64,000 nucleotides of DNA. Source: Crocodylus rhombifer. Its lineage: Eukaryota > Chordata > Crocodylia > Crocodylidae. Location: the NCBI GenBank assembly GCA_038503035.1, contig JAVSML010000955.1, positions 390,616 to 454,615 of the forward strand, read 5' to 3'. Within the stretch, counting starts at the first letter, position 1, and every line of letters begins with the position of its first letter. The position numbers were made by a program, and so were the translations under genes. The notes below the pieces were generated by a model. The model was not told the DNA's origin and did not search any database. It saw only the letters and a program-made list of their open reading frames with translations. Positions 1-12,981 of this stretch are shown here, piece by piece.

Positions 1-255
1 AAGGCCCCATCTGCAGTCTGCTGACTGGCCAATCATGGTTGCCAGAGGCAGGCACAAAATTCCCCCACCTAACTATTCAGATGGGTGGGGGCAGGGAAGC
101 ACCATGGTATGCTGCATGGGGCTGGCCAGTGCATCCCTCCTTTCCCCTTTCCTTCTCCCTGGGTAAGAGGTGAATGTGCTGGGGAAAACGCTGCCACTGT
201 CCCAGCCCACTGGTACGTACCCCTTTTAACCTGTCTAAGCACCCTTAGGGGCACA
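1..255. other. No gene; unassigned flank of CR1
   Basis: Mixed-composition DNA with no recognisable gene or complete repeat. It carries short purine- and pyrimidine-rich runs. Short words near 30-50 (CCAATCATGGTTGCCAGA) resemble the Tigger-like end at 670-750, so it may be the other side of a DNA transposon split by the CR1 at 256, but the match is too short to rely on. Confidence 0.4.
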
Positions 256-573
256 CATAGTTTCATAGTAGATAGGGTCAGAAGGGACCTGAGCAGATCA
301 TCAAGTTCAATCCCATGCCCTGGGCAGGAAAGAATGCTGGGATCAAGTGATTATCTACCCTCCTTTTGAAGACCCCCAAAGGGGGTCGCACCACTTCCCT
401 TGGAAGTTGGTTCAAGATCCTAGCCACCCTAACTGTGAAGTAGTGCTTCCTGATGTCTAGCCCGAGCCTACTGTCAATCAACTTGTGGCCGTTATTCCTA
501 GTTATTCCTGGTAGGGCTCAGGGGAACAGGGACTCTCCCATTCCCTGCTGGTCCCCCCTGGTAAGTTTGTACC
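256..573 (-). mobile_element. CR1 LINE 3'-end fragment
   Basis: The plus strand starts with a CATAGTTTCATAG-type tail, then GGTCAGAAGGGACCTGAGCA, which is the reverse complement of a CR1 3' terminus. The minus strand of 278-481 encodes the last part of ORF2 (LGLDIRKHYFTVRVARILNQ...), the conserved C-terminal stretch of CR1 polyprotein. Only about 320 bp remain, so it is a 5'-truncated dead copy. It aligns by eye with the start of the longer copy at 1704. Confidence 0.9.
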
Positions 574-589
574 TGATTGACCACCCCAT

Positions 590-749
590 GTATTAAAGGT
601 AAGTAAAAATTGTTTTTATATAATATACTGTACAGTATTCAAGTCCCTAAACCCATTTTTCCCATAAGCCTTTAGTTTTACCAATCGCGGTTTTGCCAAC
701 CATGGGAACTTTCCAGAACATAAACCCCATAGTTGGCAAGGGAAACCTG
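590..749. mobile_element. Possible pogo/Tigger-like DNA transposon end
   Basis: An AT-rich stretch leads into ACCAATCGCGGTTTTGCCAA and ends GGCAAGGGAAACCTG followed by TA. The inverted reading CAGGTTTCCCTTGCCAAC resembles termini of Tigger/pogo-type elements as I remember them, and TA after the end fits the Tc1/mariner target site. No transposase remains and the second terminus was not identified, so this is tentative. Confidence 0.35.
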
Positions 750-751
750 TA

Positions 752-1703
752 CTTAAATGTAACATATTTAATTACTAAAAACCAAAAAAAATATCAACAG
801 CCAATAAGTCAAAGCCTTAGTGGACCAGGAGCTTGTCTACCAAGGAATATTTTTCAGAGACTTGATTCAAAATTCAAGAATCCAAGTTGCTAAAAAATTT
901 AGGACATTCAGTCAAGAGCAAATATCTAAACTGAGATTTCCAGAAAGAGATATCAAAAGCTTTGCTTGATATATGTATATATAACATTCCCCTCTCCATA
1001 TTAGCTAAAAGATTTATGGTTATAAGTCTGTTTAACTAGCAGATGTGAAGTGACTTCAGGATGCTTTGTAGTCATCAGGGAGAGCATGCTGATTCTTTTT
1101 TAGCACATTTTTCTAAAGAAAATAACTTCCATTGCTTCATATTAGGCAGTCCTCCTGGTCTATGTCTAGAACAATTAGGATTTCATCTCTTTTCAGCATA
1201 GCAAAAAGAGTATACTTCCTCATTTATAATGAGAGAAGGTATTTATTGGGAAAACCTCAACTTCTAAAAAAAAAAAAAAAAAGAGAGAGAGAGTAGGTTA
1301 CATAAAATTATAAGGAACCAAATGTTGGTTTCAATTGAATCAGTGCAATATAGAAAACCAGTATGCCAAAGAAGAGCTTATTCTCATCTACTTTGAATAA
1401 GGGGGGATAGATCTGTTAAGAAAAGCAGTATATTGAGTAAATATAAACATATACTATGTATTGTACATTCAATATGTATATTTGACGAAAGCCTGCTTGC
1501 ATTCCTTCTCAAGAATATTCCTTTAGATATCTATTTTTTTCCATTGTAATAAATGGCAAACGAATTGAATTTCCTATTAAGTACATACAGTTAAAAAAAT
1601 ATCACTGTTTTGGAAAGTTCCTTTTCACAGACCTTTGGCCCTGAATTCAAAGTATATGCCACACAGACTATGCTATGTTTGTTTTGATCCTTCTCAGTGG
1701 TTT
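752..1703. other. AT-rich unique sequence with A/GA microsatellite
   Basis: No gene or dispersed repeat recognised. A simple repeat at 1266-1293 consists of about 17 A followed by (GA)n. The rest is AT-rich, with short stop-interrupted frames. Confidence 0.5.
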
Positions 1704-3490
1704 CCATAGTTTCATAGTTTTATAGTTGGTAGGGTCAGAAGGGACCTGAGCAGATCATCAAGTCCGACCCCCTGCCATGGCAGGAAAGAGTACTGGGGTC
1801 AAACGACCCCAGCAAGGTGTTCATCTAGCCTCTTCTTAAAGACCCCCAGGTTAGAAGCTAGCACCACTTTGCTTGGAAGTTGGTTCCAGATCCTAGCCGC
1901 CCTGACAGTGAAGCAGCACCTCCTGATGTCTAGTCTGAATCTACCCTCTGCCAGCTTGTGACCATTATTTCTAGTCACTCCTGGTGGTGCTCGGGGGAAA
2001 AGGGACTCCTCCAATGCCTGCTGGTCCCCTCTGACTAGTTTGTAACAGGCCAGTAGTTCCCCCCTCTGCCTTCTCTTATAGAGGCTGAACAGGTTCAGGT
2101 CCCTTAGCCTCTCTTCATAAGGCCTTCCCTGCTGCCCCCGATCATGTGAGTAGCCCTCTTCTGGACCCTCTCCACGTTGTCCACATCCCTTCTGAAGTGC
2201 AGCACCCAGAACTGGGCACAGTACTCCAACCGCGGCCTGACCAGTGTTGCATAGAGGGGGAGGATCACCTCCTTGGACCTACTCAAGATGCATTTGTGGA
2301 TGCATGACAAGGTATGGTTGGCCCTCCTGACTGCATCCCCACACTGCCAGCCCATGTTCTTCTTGGCATCGATAGTGATTCCAAGATCCTTTTCTGCCTC
2401 TGCACTGATGAGAAGGGAGTTCCCCAGCCTGTAGGTATGCTGCTGGTTCTTCCTCCCCAGGTGTATCACCTTGCACTTGTCAGTGTTGAAACCCATCCTG
2501 TTCTCATCTGCCAACCCCTGTAACCTGTCTAGGTCTTATTCCTCCCTTCTAGCATGCCCACATATCTTAGTGTCATCAGCAAATTTGAACAGGGTGCTTT
2601 TTACCCCCTCGTCCAAGTCACTGATGAAGATGTTGAACAGTGCAGGCCTGAGGACCAAGCCCTGGGGGACCCCACTGCCTACATCCCTCCAGGTCGAAAA
2701 TGACCCATCCACCACCACTCTCTGGGTGCAGCCCTCCAGCCAGTTAGTGACCCATCTGACTGTGTAAGTGTTGACACCACAGCCCCTAGTTTTTTAATGA
2801 AAATGGGGTGAGAGACAGTGTCGAAGGCCTTCCTAAAGTCCAGAAAGACTACGCCCACTGCTACCCCTGCATCTAAGGATTTGGTGACCTGGTCATAGAA
2901 GGCCACCAGGTTGGACTGACAGGACCTGCCTCTAATGAACCCATGTTGGTTGCCCCTAAGCATAACCTCCCCCGCTGGCCCCTCATGCATCAGGATAATT
3001 CTCTCAAAAAGCTTACCCAGGATAGAGGTAAGACTAACTGGCCTATAATTCCCTGGGTCCTCCTTCCTCCCTTTTTTGAAGATGGGAACCACACTGGCCC
3101 TCTTCCAGTCCTCTGGCACCACACCAGAGCACCACAAGTGCTCGTAAAACCATGCCAGGGGTCCGGCAATGACCGCAGCTAATTCCCTCAGCACTCTGGG
3201 GTGGAGATCATCAGAACCAGCTGATTTAAATACATCCAGTCCCTCCAGAAGTTCCCTGACTAGACCCTCACTGACCCTTGACCTAGGTGCGCCTCACCTG
3301 GGGCCTGGGGCGGGGGGCAGTGGCGGGGCTTGTCTGGTCCCTGCTCAGGAAAATGGAGGCAAAGAAGTTGTTAAATAGGTTAGCTTTGTGATCTGGTGTG
3401 ATGACCAGATTTCCTAGTGTGTCTTGCAGGGGCCCCACATTACCCGGTACCTTCTTTTTTCGCCCTATGTATTCTCCTAGATTATTGAAG
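1704..3490 (-). mobile_element. CR1 LINE, 5'-truncated, ORF2 pseudogene
   Basis: On the minus strand the fragments read in order as CR1 ORF2: the segment before the reverse transcriptase (…VPEDWKRASVVPIFKKG…), the fingers and palm (LDFRKAFDTVSH, GVPQG, FADDTK), the connection and thumb (CKVIHLGRKNQQHTY) and the conserved C-terminus (FRLDIRRCCFTVRAARIWNQ). The catalytic FADD is still present. The reading frame is broken between about 2718 and 2679, by an in-frame stop near 2525, and again between 2104 and 2014, so no protein is made. The 3' end is the CATAG-type tail at 1704. The 5' truncation lies near 3490, shortly after the part encoding LFNNFFASIF-like sequence; the endonuclease and ORF1 are absent. 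Confidence 0.93.
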
Positions 3491-5540
3491 TATTATAACT
3501 TGTCAAATTGTCAAATGCATTTCATTTAGTCTGTCTTAGTCAGTTTCTAGCCTTACCTTAGAGGACACATCTTCATAACTGGGGGGCAAGCAGATCTAGA
3601 AAGGAGCTGGATTAAATTTGAATAATATTCTACTTCTGCTATATGACATTTAGCTTAGTTAAACAGCCTTTGACAGTGAGTATTGGTTTTCCAGTTGATC
3701 ACATATTTCCTTGTATACAACACACACTTATAAATATCCCTTTTGATTATAAAAAATTGAATTTAAAGTCACTAGGCACCCCAGTTGACTTGTTAATATA
3801 CTTCAGGGTTGCACATTATCTCCTGGCATATGCTTTAGAGATTCCCTCCTGACCAGGAAATGCTCAAGGTTATTTCTGTAATATCTGCAGTGAACCACAG
3901 TAAGTCTAAACTAGATGAGAAGGTTAAATAGATTTTTTTTCTGTATTTCTCAAAAGCTTTAAGACTTGTGCAATATATATTTTTATTCACGGCATGCAGA
4001 CCCAGATCATACTCTATCTACTAGCTGGTTATCAAAAAAAAAAGGCTTGCATCAGGAGAACAACTCTACTTGACTTGGACATAGCTTCCCATTGTCTCTG
4101 TGACAAGCTTTACAAACCTTCAAAACAGGTGAAGGAGAAACTTTTACCTCTTATATAATATCCTCAGTCCTAAATTTTTCATCATCGTCTTGGAGAATGG
4201 TGGACCAGTCATTCTCAAATACAGCAGGGTTTTCATGTTTATGTGAGTCAGCAACTATTTCATTTGGAAAAAAAATCCTCCCAAGAATGAAGAAAGTAGT
4301 CCTCAAAAGTGGAGTGGGTAAATACTAATTTGTACTAAAAATGTGAAATTACTCTTTCTATAAAAGTGCTTTCTGCTTAGGCTGTATTACTATATTATAT
4401 TATTATAGTATCTGACTATGCTGTTCTATATGTTTCATATTTTACTTCTCTGGTGTCTTCTCTCCTCATTATTCTAGCTTCATGAGAAAGCTAAATCAAA
4501 TAGGTAGTTTTAGATTTTGTTTGAAAGGCAGAAAGATTCCTGGCCATTTCAACATGTTCTGTGAGTGGGCCCTCTAAATATTGACTGGCTGTAACACAAA
4601 TGTTCTGACTTTAAAATCTATGAATCCCACTCTCTTACTCTTGTCATGTTTGTGCAGAGGAAGGTAGTGCTTTGGGTAGTATGGGCTGATCCTGTGGAGA
4701 ATTTGAACATCATAACCAATACCATGACTAGAAGTATAATGAAAAGGGGAGGGGGGGGCCAGGGCTCTGACCCCAGCAATGACCATTGAGGTGGGATGCA
4801 GAAAAATAGCAGCATCTATTTAATTTCCTGGGTGCCTCTGATGCTGCCTTGTACACTGCTATCATCCAGGGCATTTAAGCATCCAGTTACATCTCTGACC
4901 ATGACTTTGATTTTAAGTTTCATGAAGAGCCAATGTAGAGAACAGAACACGAGAGTGATGTGGTTATTTGTAGTCATTGTAACTGCATAGAGAATTTCCT
5001 GTGTTCTGACTTCATTGTAGTTTTTTTAGGGCTGGTTGACAGGCAAACGTGGTACTTGAAGTATAAACAAAATGACTTGATAAAACTTCTATGAAAGATG
5101 TCAGCATTTATGACCCTTCTGGGAGAAACAGGGCTGTTCTGATGATGCATCCTAGCTTATGCTGAAAGCCAAAACAAGAACCCCCTTGGACCCTCATTAG
5201 GTCTAAAAGTCTGGAGCAGGAACAAGTAGGAGAATGAAAAATGGAATAAGCCATATTCAGGAGAAAATTTGTTCCAGGGCTTTTGTTTAGTTAGCAACAA
5301 AGGAAACCGAAGAACTGGGTAAATTCTGGACATGTACATAGTCTCTGTGCAAGCGTATAGAAAATTGCTTTAAAAGTATGAATACACAGTTGTATTTAAG
5401 AGCCAAAACTACTAGCATCAGAGAATTTTTTCTTATTTCGGTATGAGGAGGGCTGCCAAGGATTCCATTTTGTGCAATTTTTAATATTTGATGTTGTTTT
5501 CATTGTGGAAATTATTTTTTCAATTTTTATTTTTTTACAA
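3491..5540. other. Unique AT-rich sequence, no gene seen
   Basis: Only short frames are open, none with a recognisable domain. Short A and G runs occur (about 4035-4044, 4745-4756). No dispersed repeat was recognised. Confidence 0.5.
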
Positions 5541-5559
5541 AAAATAAAAAGGTTGAATC

Positions 5560-5690
5560 ATTCAGCAAAAGCTCCAACTCAATTAAGTCACTCAATGGTA
5601 ATCCAAGAGATCCAGGTTCAAACCTTCGCTATAAGAGAGAGAGAATCTGAAGCTGAAATTTGGAATCTCCTCAGTGAGTGAGTACTACAT
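5560..5690 (+). repeat. tRNA-derived SINE candidate
   Basis: A tRNA-like promoter layout is visible: a weak A-box-like stretch around 5585-5600 (GTCACTCAATGG) and a B-box GGTTCAAACCT at 5615-5625. It resembles the SINE candidates at 17010 and 26376 in spacing. The A-box is poor and no tail repeat is clear. Confidence 0.35.
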
Positions 5691-7679
5691 GGCTATTCTA
5701 AACTCGGGTCTTTTGGAAAAATATCTAGTCTATGACAAGGACACGAGAAGAAGTAGAAAGTCTTCCCACTGAAACCAACAAGTTAGTCCAAAAATATTTA
5801 GGTTTGGCAAAACAGCATGTTTCCCCCCACCCCCCACAAGACTTTGAAATGTTAGTGACCACCTCTAATGATCAATAAGCAGGATAATTAGTGGGGGGGC
5901 AATCTAATTGACTTTGATTGGAATAAGATCAGGTCCCAAGGAAAGTTGGTTGGAATCCAGACTTGTGATTGGAGGGAACTTTGATGAACTTGCAAGGTGT
6001 TGGGTGCCTTACAAGATTGGGTCCTGAATGACATATTGGCCTCACAGCACACATAACCAAATTATAATCACACCATGGATCAGATTCTCACTTACACCAT
6101 CCTGAGTCTAGACTGAAACATTGACTTCAATATTTTTTTTCTGAACTGGGCCTGATGTTACAGGCAGCAGAAAATGAATAATTTTCATTATCATGATATA
6201 TATACTAGAATAGCAATTACTCTTAACATTATTATAGATTCTATCTTTTGCTAGTTAAATCTTTGTAAAATCCTATTTTTAGTTTATGCAATAGAACATG
6301 ACCCAGTTTTACTATGCGCAGGCAATAAATTTATTCCTGTTACTGTTATTATGTCTGAAAGAAACACATTGTATCCTACTCCTTGTCAAACATGCAAAAT
6401 ACATGAGATTTCATTTCTATTACTTGCATAGTTTTGCTGAGGATCGTTTAGGTTCTGTTGACAATAAATTAAAAAACCCAGTGTCATGCAGATACAATTA
6501 ACTAATTTACATGGAAGTCACATAAATACTATACCTGTTAAACCGAACTTTTCAGTAATACCTTGATGATTGCCATAAGACATGTATTTGACCTAAAAAT
6601 CCATATCACTCCATTGTGAATATGATGGGTGTCAGTTTTTAAAGTACTACTTTTTCTAGAGAGGATGATACAGCAAATGGAGAATTGTGAATTTGTAAAC
6701 TGCTATTTATCTACCATAACAACCACAATAAAGCAGAGAGAGAGAGAGAGAAAAGGGAAGAAACAGAAATTTGTAAGAAACAGGATCTAAAATGTTTTTA
6801 GGTGTTAATTGCATTTGAAGTTGTTGTATTAGGTTGGATTCTCTCTAGCAAACCTGTCAATAAGCATGATCTTTATTCTTTGTGTTGTATTAAGAAACAT
6901 CTTTTCCTGACACTTTGATAAATAGAATGAAAGAGTTAGTTACTTTAAATACATTTTTGGTACTTATATGGCAAATCATACCCACCGTACACTATAGTGA
7001 TAATAAAAACCCACTCTCCAAGAAAGTTCAGTGAATCCATGCTTTTGTTTTTATATAAACATTTGATATGAAATACCCCTATGAACTTGTCTCTCAAAAA
7101 TCTTGATTGAATGCCTGACTGAATTTACACTGAAATTCTGAAGAGAATTTAATTTCTTTTCAGCTGGATTGCACTAGCTTTCCTATTTGTAATTTTGATA
7201 ATATACATTGTAGTTCACAATACTATAATTATTATTTTTCTTTAAATATATATGTTTCACTAGCACTACATTTAATTAAGACTAACAACCCTATGCTATG
7301 AATGAAGTTTACATTTACATTAGGTCTTTTTCTATTTTGCTGAAAGCACATATAAAATAGGATCTTTATTTTTATAGTTGTCAAAGAAAACAAATAAACT
7401 GAGATCTCATTTTTTAAAAGCTAGCATGCACATTTTGCTGACAAATCCCATATTATCATTATTATTTTTATTATTTACAATTTGCTTATAACATTGTTTA
7501 CAGTGTGGTATGTACCTTTCAGACAGGTATGGATTAAGAAACTTATAATCTAAAGATCATTTGCTTAAAACACTCTATCACATACCTTAGAAGCACAAAT
7601 TGAAAATAATGGGCATGGCGGGGGGTGGGGAGGTGGTTAATTAGATCTGCTCGTGGGAGTGCCTCATGTATTCAGCATC
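5691..7679. other. AT-rich sequence; (GA)n; possible old repeat
   Basis: No gene seen. Around 6076-6160 the text ATCAGATTCTCACTTACACC followed by TTGACTTCAAT resembles an old amniote interspersed repeat. A (GA)n microsatellite lies at about 6735-6751. A (TGG)n stretch begins the repeat copy that follows at 7680. Confidence 0.4.
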
Positions 7680-7990
7680 CTGGGTTTCAAAATGGTGGTG
7701 GTGGTGATTTTGTTGCCCTGTGGGGTCAGGCCAATGCTCACGATCTCAATATTGTGCTATTAGACAGGAGGGCAATAGTGTACAGTTGCACATGCACACA
7801 TATTACCAATTCAAGTACATAGACACTCTAATGATAACATGGAATCATATACAATACACACTTACATACACATATGCACACAGGTTAAACACTGTCTCAG
7901 GTGACAGTGTGTGTTTTTGTTGGTGTCTGTGGTAACTATGCTTGGAGTGCTTGGGAACTAAACAGCAAGCAGCAGAGATCAGGGAAAAAG
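7680..7990 (+). repeat. Unclassified dispersed repeat, copy 1
   Basis: This segment matches, in inverted orientation, 38585-38990. Shared landmarks in order are GTTGCCCTGTGGGGTCAGGC, a TTAGACAGGAGGGC block, a CA-rich interior, CACTCTAATGATAA, AAACACTG-CTCAGG, and CTATGCTTGGAGT-CTTGG. It has no coding capacity and I cannot assign it to a family. This copy has only short, degenerate CA runs, whereas the other has a long (GT)n tract. Confidence 0.75.
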
Positions 7991-8169
7991 GCAGTGGGGA
8001 TGAGGCAAAACTGGGGGGGTTTGCTACAATTTAACTAAAACTTGTTCAATGTTTTGAAAGGTGGGGACATTGAATACAAGATGCTGCAGCCTGTAGGAGT
8101 GTACTGACACATTCTAATCAGAATACCTTGGAGCACGTGCAAAAGTGCCCAATGGCCTTAAGTGAATGT

Positions 8170-8360
8170 GGGTGCATCTCCATGTGTGCTTTACTCTGGA
8201 ATATACTAATTCGCTCATCAGTAAAACATCAGAGTCTACACATGTGCCAGTATTAGGGCATGGTAAACTAATTAACGGTGCGGTATGATAGTACTGTCAG
8301 GGCTTGCTCTGTCCTGGCTTAAATTTCTACTGTCCTGGGCACACGTGTAGACAGTGCGCC
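8170..8360. mobile_element. Short terminal-inverted-repeat element (Harbinger-like MITE)
   Basis: The left end GGGTGCATCTCCATGTGTGC pairs with the right end, whose reverse complement is GGCGCACTGTCTACACGTGT. Three-base flanks are TGT and TGG (2 of 3 match). The GGCTTAAATTT block near the right end is shared with the element at 12982. No transposase, so non-autonomous. Confidence 0.6.
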
Positions 8361-8959
8361 TGGAAGCAAGCAGCTGACTCCAGCTCGAACTGTGCCAAAG
8401 TTTATTGCATCACATTAATTGCATGTGTCGAGTCAGCCTGTGTGTATGTAAAAAAAAAACAACCTTGATTTACTCAATTAAGTAGATAGATGAGTTCCTG
8501 AATTGTTAGAATTGTTAGAGATAGATTGTCCCTGAATATAACAGTTTTGAGTAAGTCAGATGGCTCTTCACATGTCATATATAGATCTGCAATCTAGAAT
8601 TTTGCTTTCTGTGAACTGCATCTTGATTTTCTCTATGTTTCTATTGAAACATAGCAGAAAGCAACCATTTTGTATTCAGTTATCAACTTCTTAAAAAAGA
8701 GATGAATATCATGTTCCTCTATGGGAATTAAAGCAGTATCCTCCCTTTTGAAAGTAATTAAAAATATGTACGTTGCTTAACCATGCCTGTGTGCCTTCAT
8801 CACCATGACAGCGATTTCCTTTATGTAATAAAAATACTAGAGGAGCCATAAAAAAAATGTTTCAGTGGTAGAAACTTATTAAGTATATTCACTTTTGTGT
8901 TTGTACTTATCTCTTACCAGGTGTAGTATAGAGGTATGGCTGATTGAAAGTTTTGTTCT
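8361..8959. other. Unique AT-rich sequence, no gene seen
   Basis: Nothing coding. Around 8370-8440 an imperfect inverted pair (GCTGACTC / GAGTCAGC) may mark a remnant of another small fold-back element. An A9 run lies near 8450. Confidence 0.4.
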
Positions 8960-9826
8960 AAATGGAAAGCAACTCACCTGAGGATATGATGGTGATCCAG
9001 GCCAACCTTGACAGGCTCAGAAAATGGGTGGACGAAAACCTGATGGCCTTCAATGCCGAAAAATGCAAGGTACTCCACCTTGGGAAGAAAAACCTGCAGC
9101 ATGCTTATAGGTTCAGCAGTGCTACGCTTGTTAGCACCACGGCCAAAAGGGACTTGGGGGTCACGACTGACCATGAGATGAATATGAGCCAATGTGATGT
9201 TGCAGCCAGCAAAGCAAGCAAAACTCTAGCCTGCATCCATAGGTGTTCTCAAGCAAATCCCAGGATGTCATCCTCCTGCTGAACTCAGCCTTGACGAGGC
9301 TGCAGCTGGAGTACTGTATCCAATTCTGGGCTCCACAGTTCAAGAAGGATGTGGAGAAGCTTGAGAATCCAGAGGAGAGCCACGTTCATGATTAGAGGTC
9401 AGGAAAACAGGCCTTATGATGAGAGGCTGAAAGCCATGGGACTCTTCAGCTGGGAAAAGCACAGGCTCAGGGGGAACCTGGTAACTGCCTATAAGTATAT
9501 AAGGGATGTACATCAGGATCTGGGGGAACGCCTGTTCATCAGAGCACCCCATGGAATGAAAAGGTCAAACAGTCACTGACTTCCCCAAGACCATTTCAAG
9601 CTGGACATAAGGAAGAACTTTTTTACAGTCCAAGGCCCCAAATCCTGGAACCAACTGCTGCCAGAGGTGGTGCCAGCACCTACTCTAGGCTCCTTTCAGT
9701 GTCAATTGGATGTCTATCTTGCTAGGATCCTATGACCCCAGCTGACTTCCTGCCCTTTGGGTGGGGGGCTGGACTTGATGGTCTTCCGAGGTCCCTTCCA
9801 GACCTAATGTCTATGAATCTATGAAC
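8960..9826 (+). mobile_element. CR1 LINE 3' part, ORF2 pseudogene
   Basis: The plus strand encodes the region after the RT palm of CR1 ORF2: a stretch reading VIQANLDRLRKWVDENLM and CKVLHLGKKN, then FMIRGQENRPYDERLKAMGLF, then the C-terminal KLDI/LDIRKNFFTVQ block and the CR1 3' tail (CTATGAATCTATGAA) ending near 9826. A stop near 9280 and later shifts break the frame. The reverse transcriptase core and everything 5' of it are missing, as is usual for 5'-truncated CR1. Confidence 0.92.
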
Positions 9827-12295
9827 TCAGTACCCAAACAATTGGTATTAGTGCACACAGTTTTTATTGGTTTATTGGTTTTATTAGTTAAGTGATGGAA
9901 ACAACCTTGTGAAGCCCAATTTACAAATGTCCACATCAGTGTGAGGAATCAGTGTATGGTATGCAAGTCTAATTATCTTTCTGTAAAATAACTCATATTT
10001 GAAAATTAAATTTATACTGGAGTTTAACATGTAGATTTTTTAAGTATTATTAAGTATCCTCTAAACCTCAATCAGCTTTCACAGAAATCAGAGTTAAAAG
10101 TAGTTGGGGGTGAGTGCTGAAATGTATTACAGTCTGGTTACACTGCTCCAGGGTGAAATTTGGATAGGAACTTGAGTTTCCAAGCTCTGAAGTAGTGAAG
10201 AATGTTTGTGTCACTGAGCTGATAGGCTTAGTGAGTTTAAGAGCAGGGATCTTAGCTTACCAGTTGCTGTGCCTTTTTTAACAATAGGCTATGAAGTGGC
10301 ACTGCTAGCTGCAGCATCCACCACTCTTCCCCTTAGCCCCCAGGCTGGAAGACAAGTTCTCCAGTGCAGTTAGAGAAAGCAAAAGGAGATATAAAAAGAG
10401 CAAGGTAAAAAATGAGTGAGTAGGAAAACCTTTCAAAATTCATATAGGTCTCATATAGTATATCTCAGTGGAATGTGCACTGTAGGAAGAAAAGAAACAT
10501 GTCACTGCTCTAAAACTGTCTTTTCTAATTCAATGCGTCCATGTATTGTTATAAATCTGTTTCCCAGTTACTGAAGATACAGAGGCAAGAGAACAGATTT
10601 GACTCTTAGCTATCATCTCCGATAATGAAAGACTTCTCTCAGCTTTATGCTGTCAGTATAATGAAAAAAAACCCGCCAAATTTAAACTAACGTCTGCATG
10701 TATCCTATAGAAAACAGTTTCTTTTCCTTGTATCCATACACCCTTAGAAAGAGGCAATGCACAGTGGAATCACTTCTGTTTAGAGAGTTCTTTAAAACAA
10801 GACTTGAAATCTATGTCACAAATCATAAATATTAATATGCCTGAATCATAATTCTAAGGTTACTATGTACTGCAACAAAAGGCTGTCTGAATTATATTTA
10901 GATTTCTTTTAAGTAAAACCTTATATAGGTATGTAATATAATTAACAAAAAAATTAAACATATTACTATTTATTGATAGTAATGATTTATGCTCACTTTC
11001 ATAAAAAAACACTTGTCTATATACAAACATCTTTATACTATATATACAGAGCACTTTATTACATACAAAAATCTATGTTTAAGATAGACTAAAGGTGGAG
11101 GCTAATTTAAGGATAAAAACATTGCAGAGATGTTATTATCCCAAAAATAAACACTATAAACCTGGGAAATTTGGGGTTAAGATTGCACTGTTCATTATGA
11201 AGACCTTAGCGTAGCTGGCTATAACAGGGCATACTTACCATATACAAGCTCCATATTCACCATAAAAATCTCCTTTTCAGTGTATATAACATAAATAATT
11301 TGGTGTACATTTTTTATCTTCTCTTTCCAAAGGGATATTATCATATTGAATATACATAGTTTAGTAGGTTAACATCACTACATAAACAATGAACTATCCA
11401 TGAGCACTGTATCAAAGTAGAAACAGACTACCTCCATAGTAACACCTTTGCAGCTGACAGCAAAGGAATGTATTTTTGCCTGATGACTAGGTCACAGAGC
11501 AGACAGCTTATTTATATAACTTGATTTACCAATTTCCTGCATAAGGAATGAAACCTTGCTCTAAATTGTAATCCTTTGACCTCTAAATGGCCAGTGATTT
11601 ATAGCACCACAAAGATGGTACACTATACTTAACAGTTTGAGGACACCATTTAAAGGGAACTTTTACAATATAACTACATTTGTAATAATACACTTGCAAT
11701 TCCAATTACAGACCATTTGCTGAACCAAGAAATATTTTTTATGTGTTTTGAAATGAAGAATTCACCTTTGGTATAAATATATTGTACTCAAATGGAAAAC
11801 AGTTTTCAAAATATATATCCAAATTCATAACACCTCATATTCAAACACTAAGTACTGGAAACAGAGGGAAAGAATGAGATCCATGTAAGTCAAATGGAAA
11901 ATAAAATGATACATCTGATGTAAAAGCACACTATGTAAACAAGATGATGTCATGAAATGTGACTCAATTTTCTCTGTAAGTTAAAGTTACTAGCTGTTTT
12001 ACTCAATAAAGTTGTCCAATTAGGTAATTTGAGGCATAGCACCAGATTCTCTTAGGTTCAATAGCCTTTTTTGCTTTGTGGAGTTGTTTTGTACTTAATT
12101 TAGATGGTTTGTTGTGGCTACATTATCTTGATGCGCCTTTAATGCAAGTAAGCTTTTGTTTTACTTCTCCTATGGAGGACTTGTCCTCTCTTCCACAGCT
12201 ACCTGGGTTCCTGTTTATATATCCTGTGTGCAGTGACAGAAAGGACATTAGGCTTTAATGCAAACCTGTCTTTGTGGACTAAAATCCATGACTGT
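9827..12295. other. AT-rich unique sequence, no gene seen
   Basis: Long AT-rich stretch (about 2.5 kb) with no open frame of note and no repeat that I can name. It may be intronic or intergenic. Confidence 0.5.
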
Positions 12296-12557
12296 GGGCA
12301 AGTTTACACATGCACTTTAATGAGCAGTAGCCTATTTTACTGCTTATTAAAGTGTTATGTTAAAAAAACCTGTGCAAATACACTAATGTGCAGTAAAATA
12401 GGCTACTGTGCATTAAGCATCTCTAAAAAAGTGTTTGCTTTTGCTGCTGTACATTAGGGCAATCTAATGCACCATATTTAGTATTAATGTTCATTTACTT
12501 AGTACTAAATTTAATGTGCATTAGGAAAAGTGCATTTATGAACATGTAGATGAACCC
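12296..12557. mobile_element. Fold-back MITE with TGT target duplication
   Basis: Terminal repeats: left GGGCAAGTTTACACATG, right (reverse complement) GGGTTCATCTACATGTTC. The element is flanked by TGT on both sides (12293-12295 and 12558-12560). Inside, 12317-12343 and 12390-12416 form 27-bp arms with two mismatches (…CAGTAGCCTATTTTACTGC). No coding capacity. Ends and 3-bp duplication suggest a PIF/Harbinger-type non-autonomous element. Confidence 0.75.
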
Positions 12558-12981
12558 TGTGATGACTACTTCTGTGTGGCTGAGAAAGCAGCTTTAGTTT
12601 AAATGAAGGCAGATCAGAGCCAGTTGTTGTATGAAATCTGCCATTATTGTCCTGCCACAAATAGAGACCTGATCCAAAAAAGCCTGAAGTCCTAAAGAAA
12701 CATATACATTAACTTCACTGGGATTTGGAATAATATACCTTCTACAAGGTTATGTCCTGGGAAAAATTTCTCCCAGTCCATCCCACAGAAAGTTTTATCA
12801 CATAGCCTTCCTTTACTGAATCTCACCGTGGGCATCTCTCTCTGTTACAGGAGTATAAATAAATAAAGATAAATGAGGTACCTGTCTTAAACCCTGGTTT
12901 TCAAACTATTGAATGTTTTGAATGTACATAATTAGGAACTTGAGTTGAAATTCCTATGCCCATTTCAACAAACAACTCATT

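Noticed and set aside
1704..3490. Host gene with reverse transcriptase
   Set aside because: Frameshifts, a stop, a CR1 3' tail and several similar copies in the window show a retrotransposon rather than a domesticated gene.
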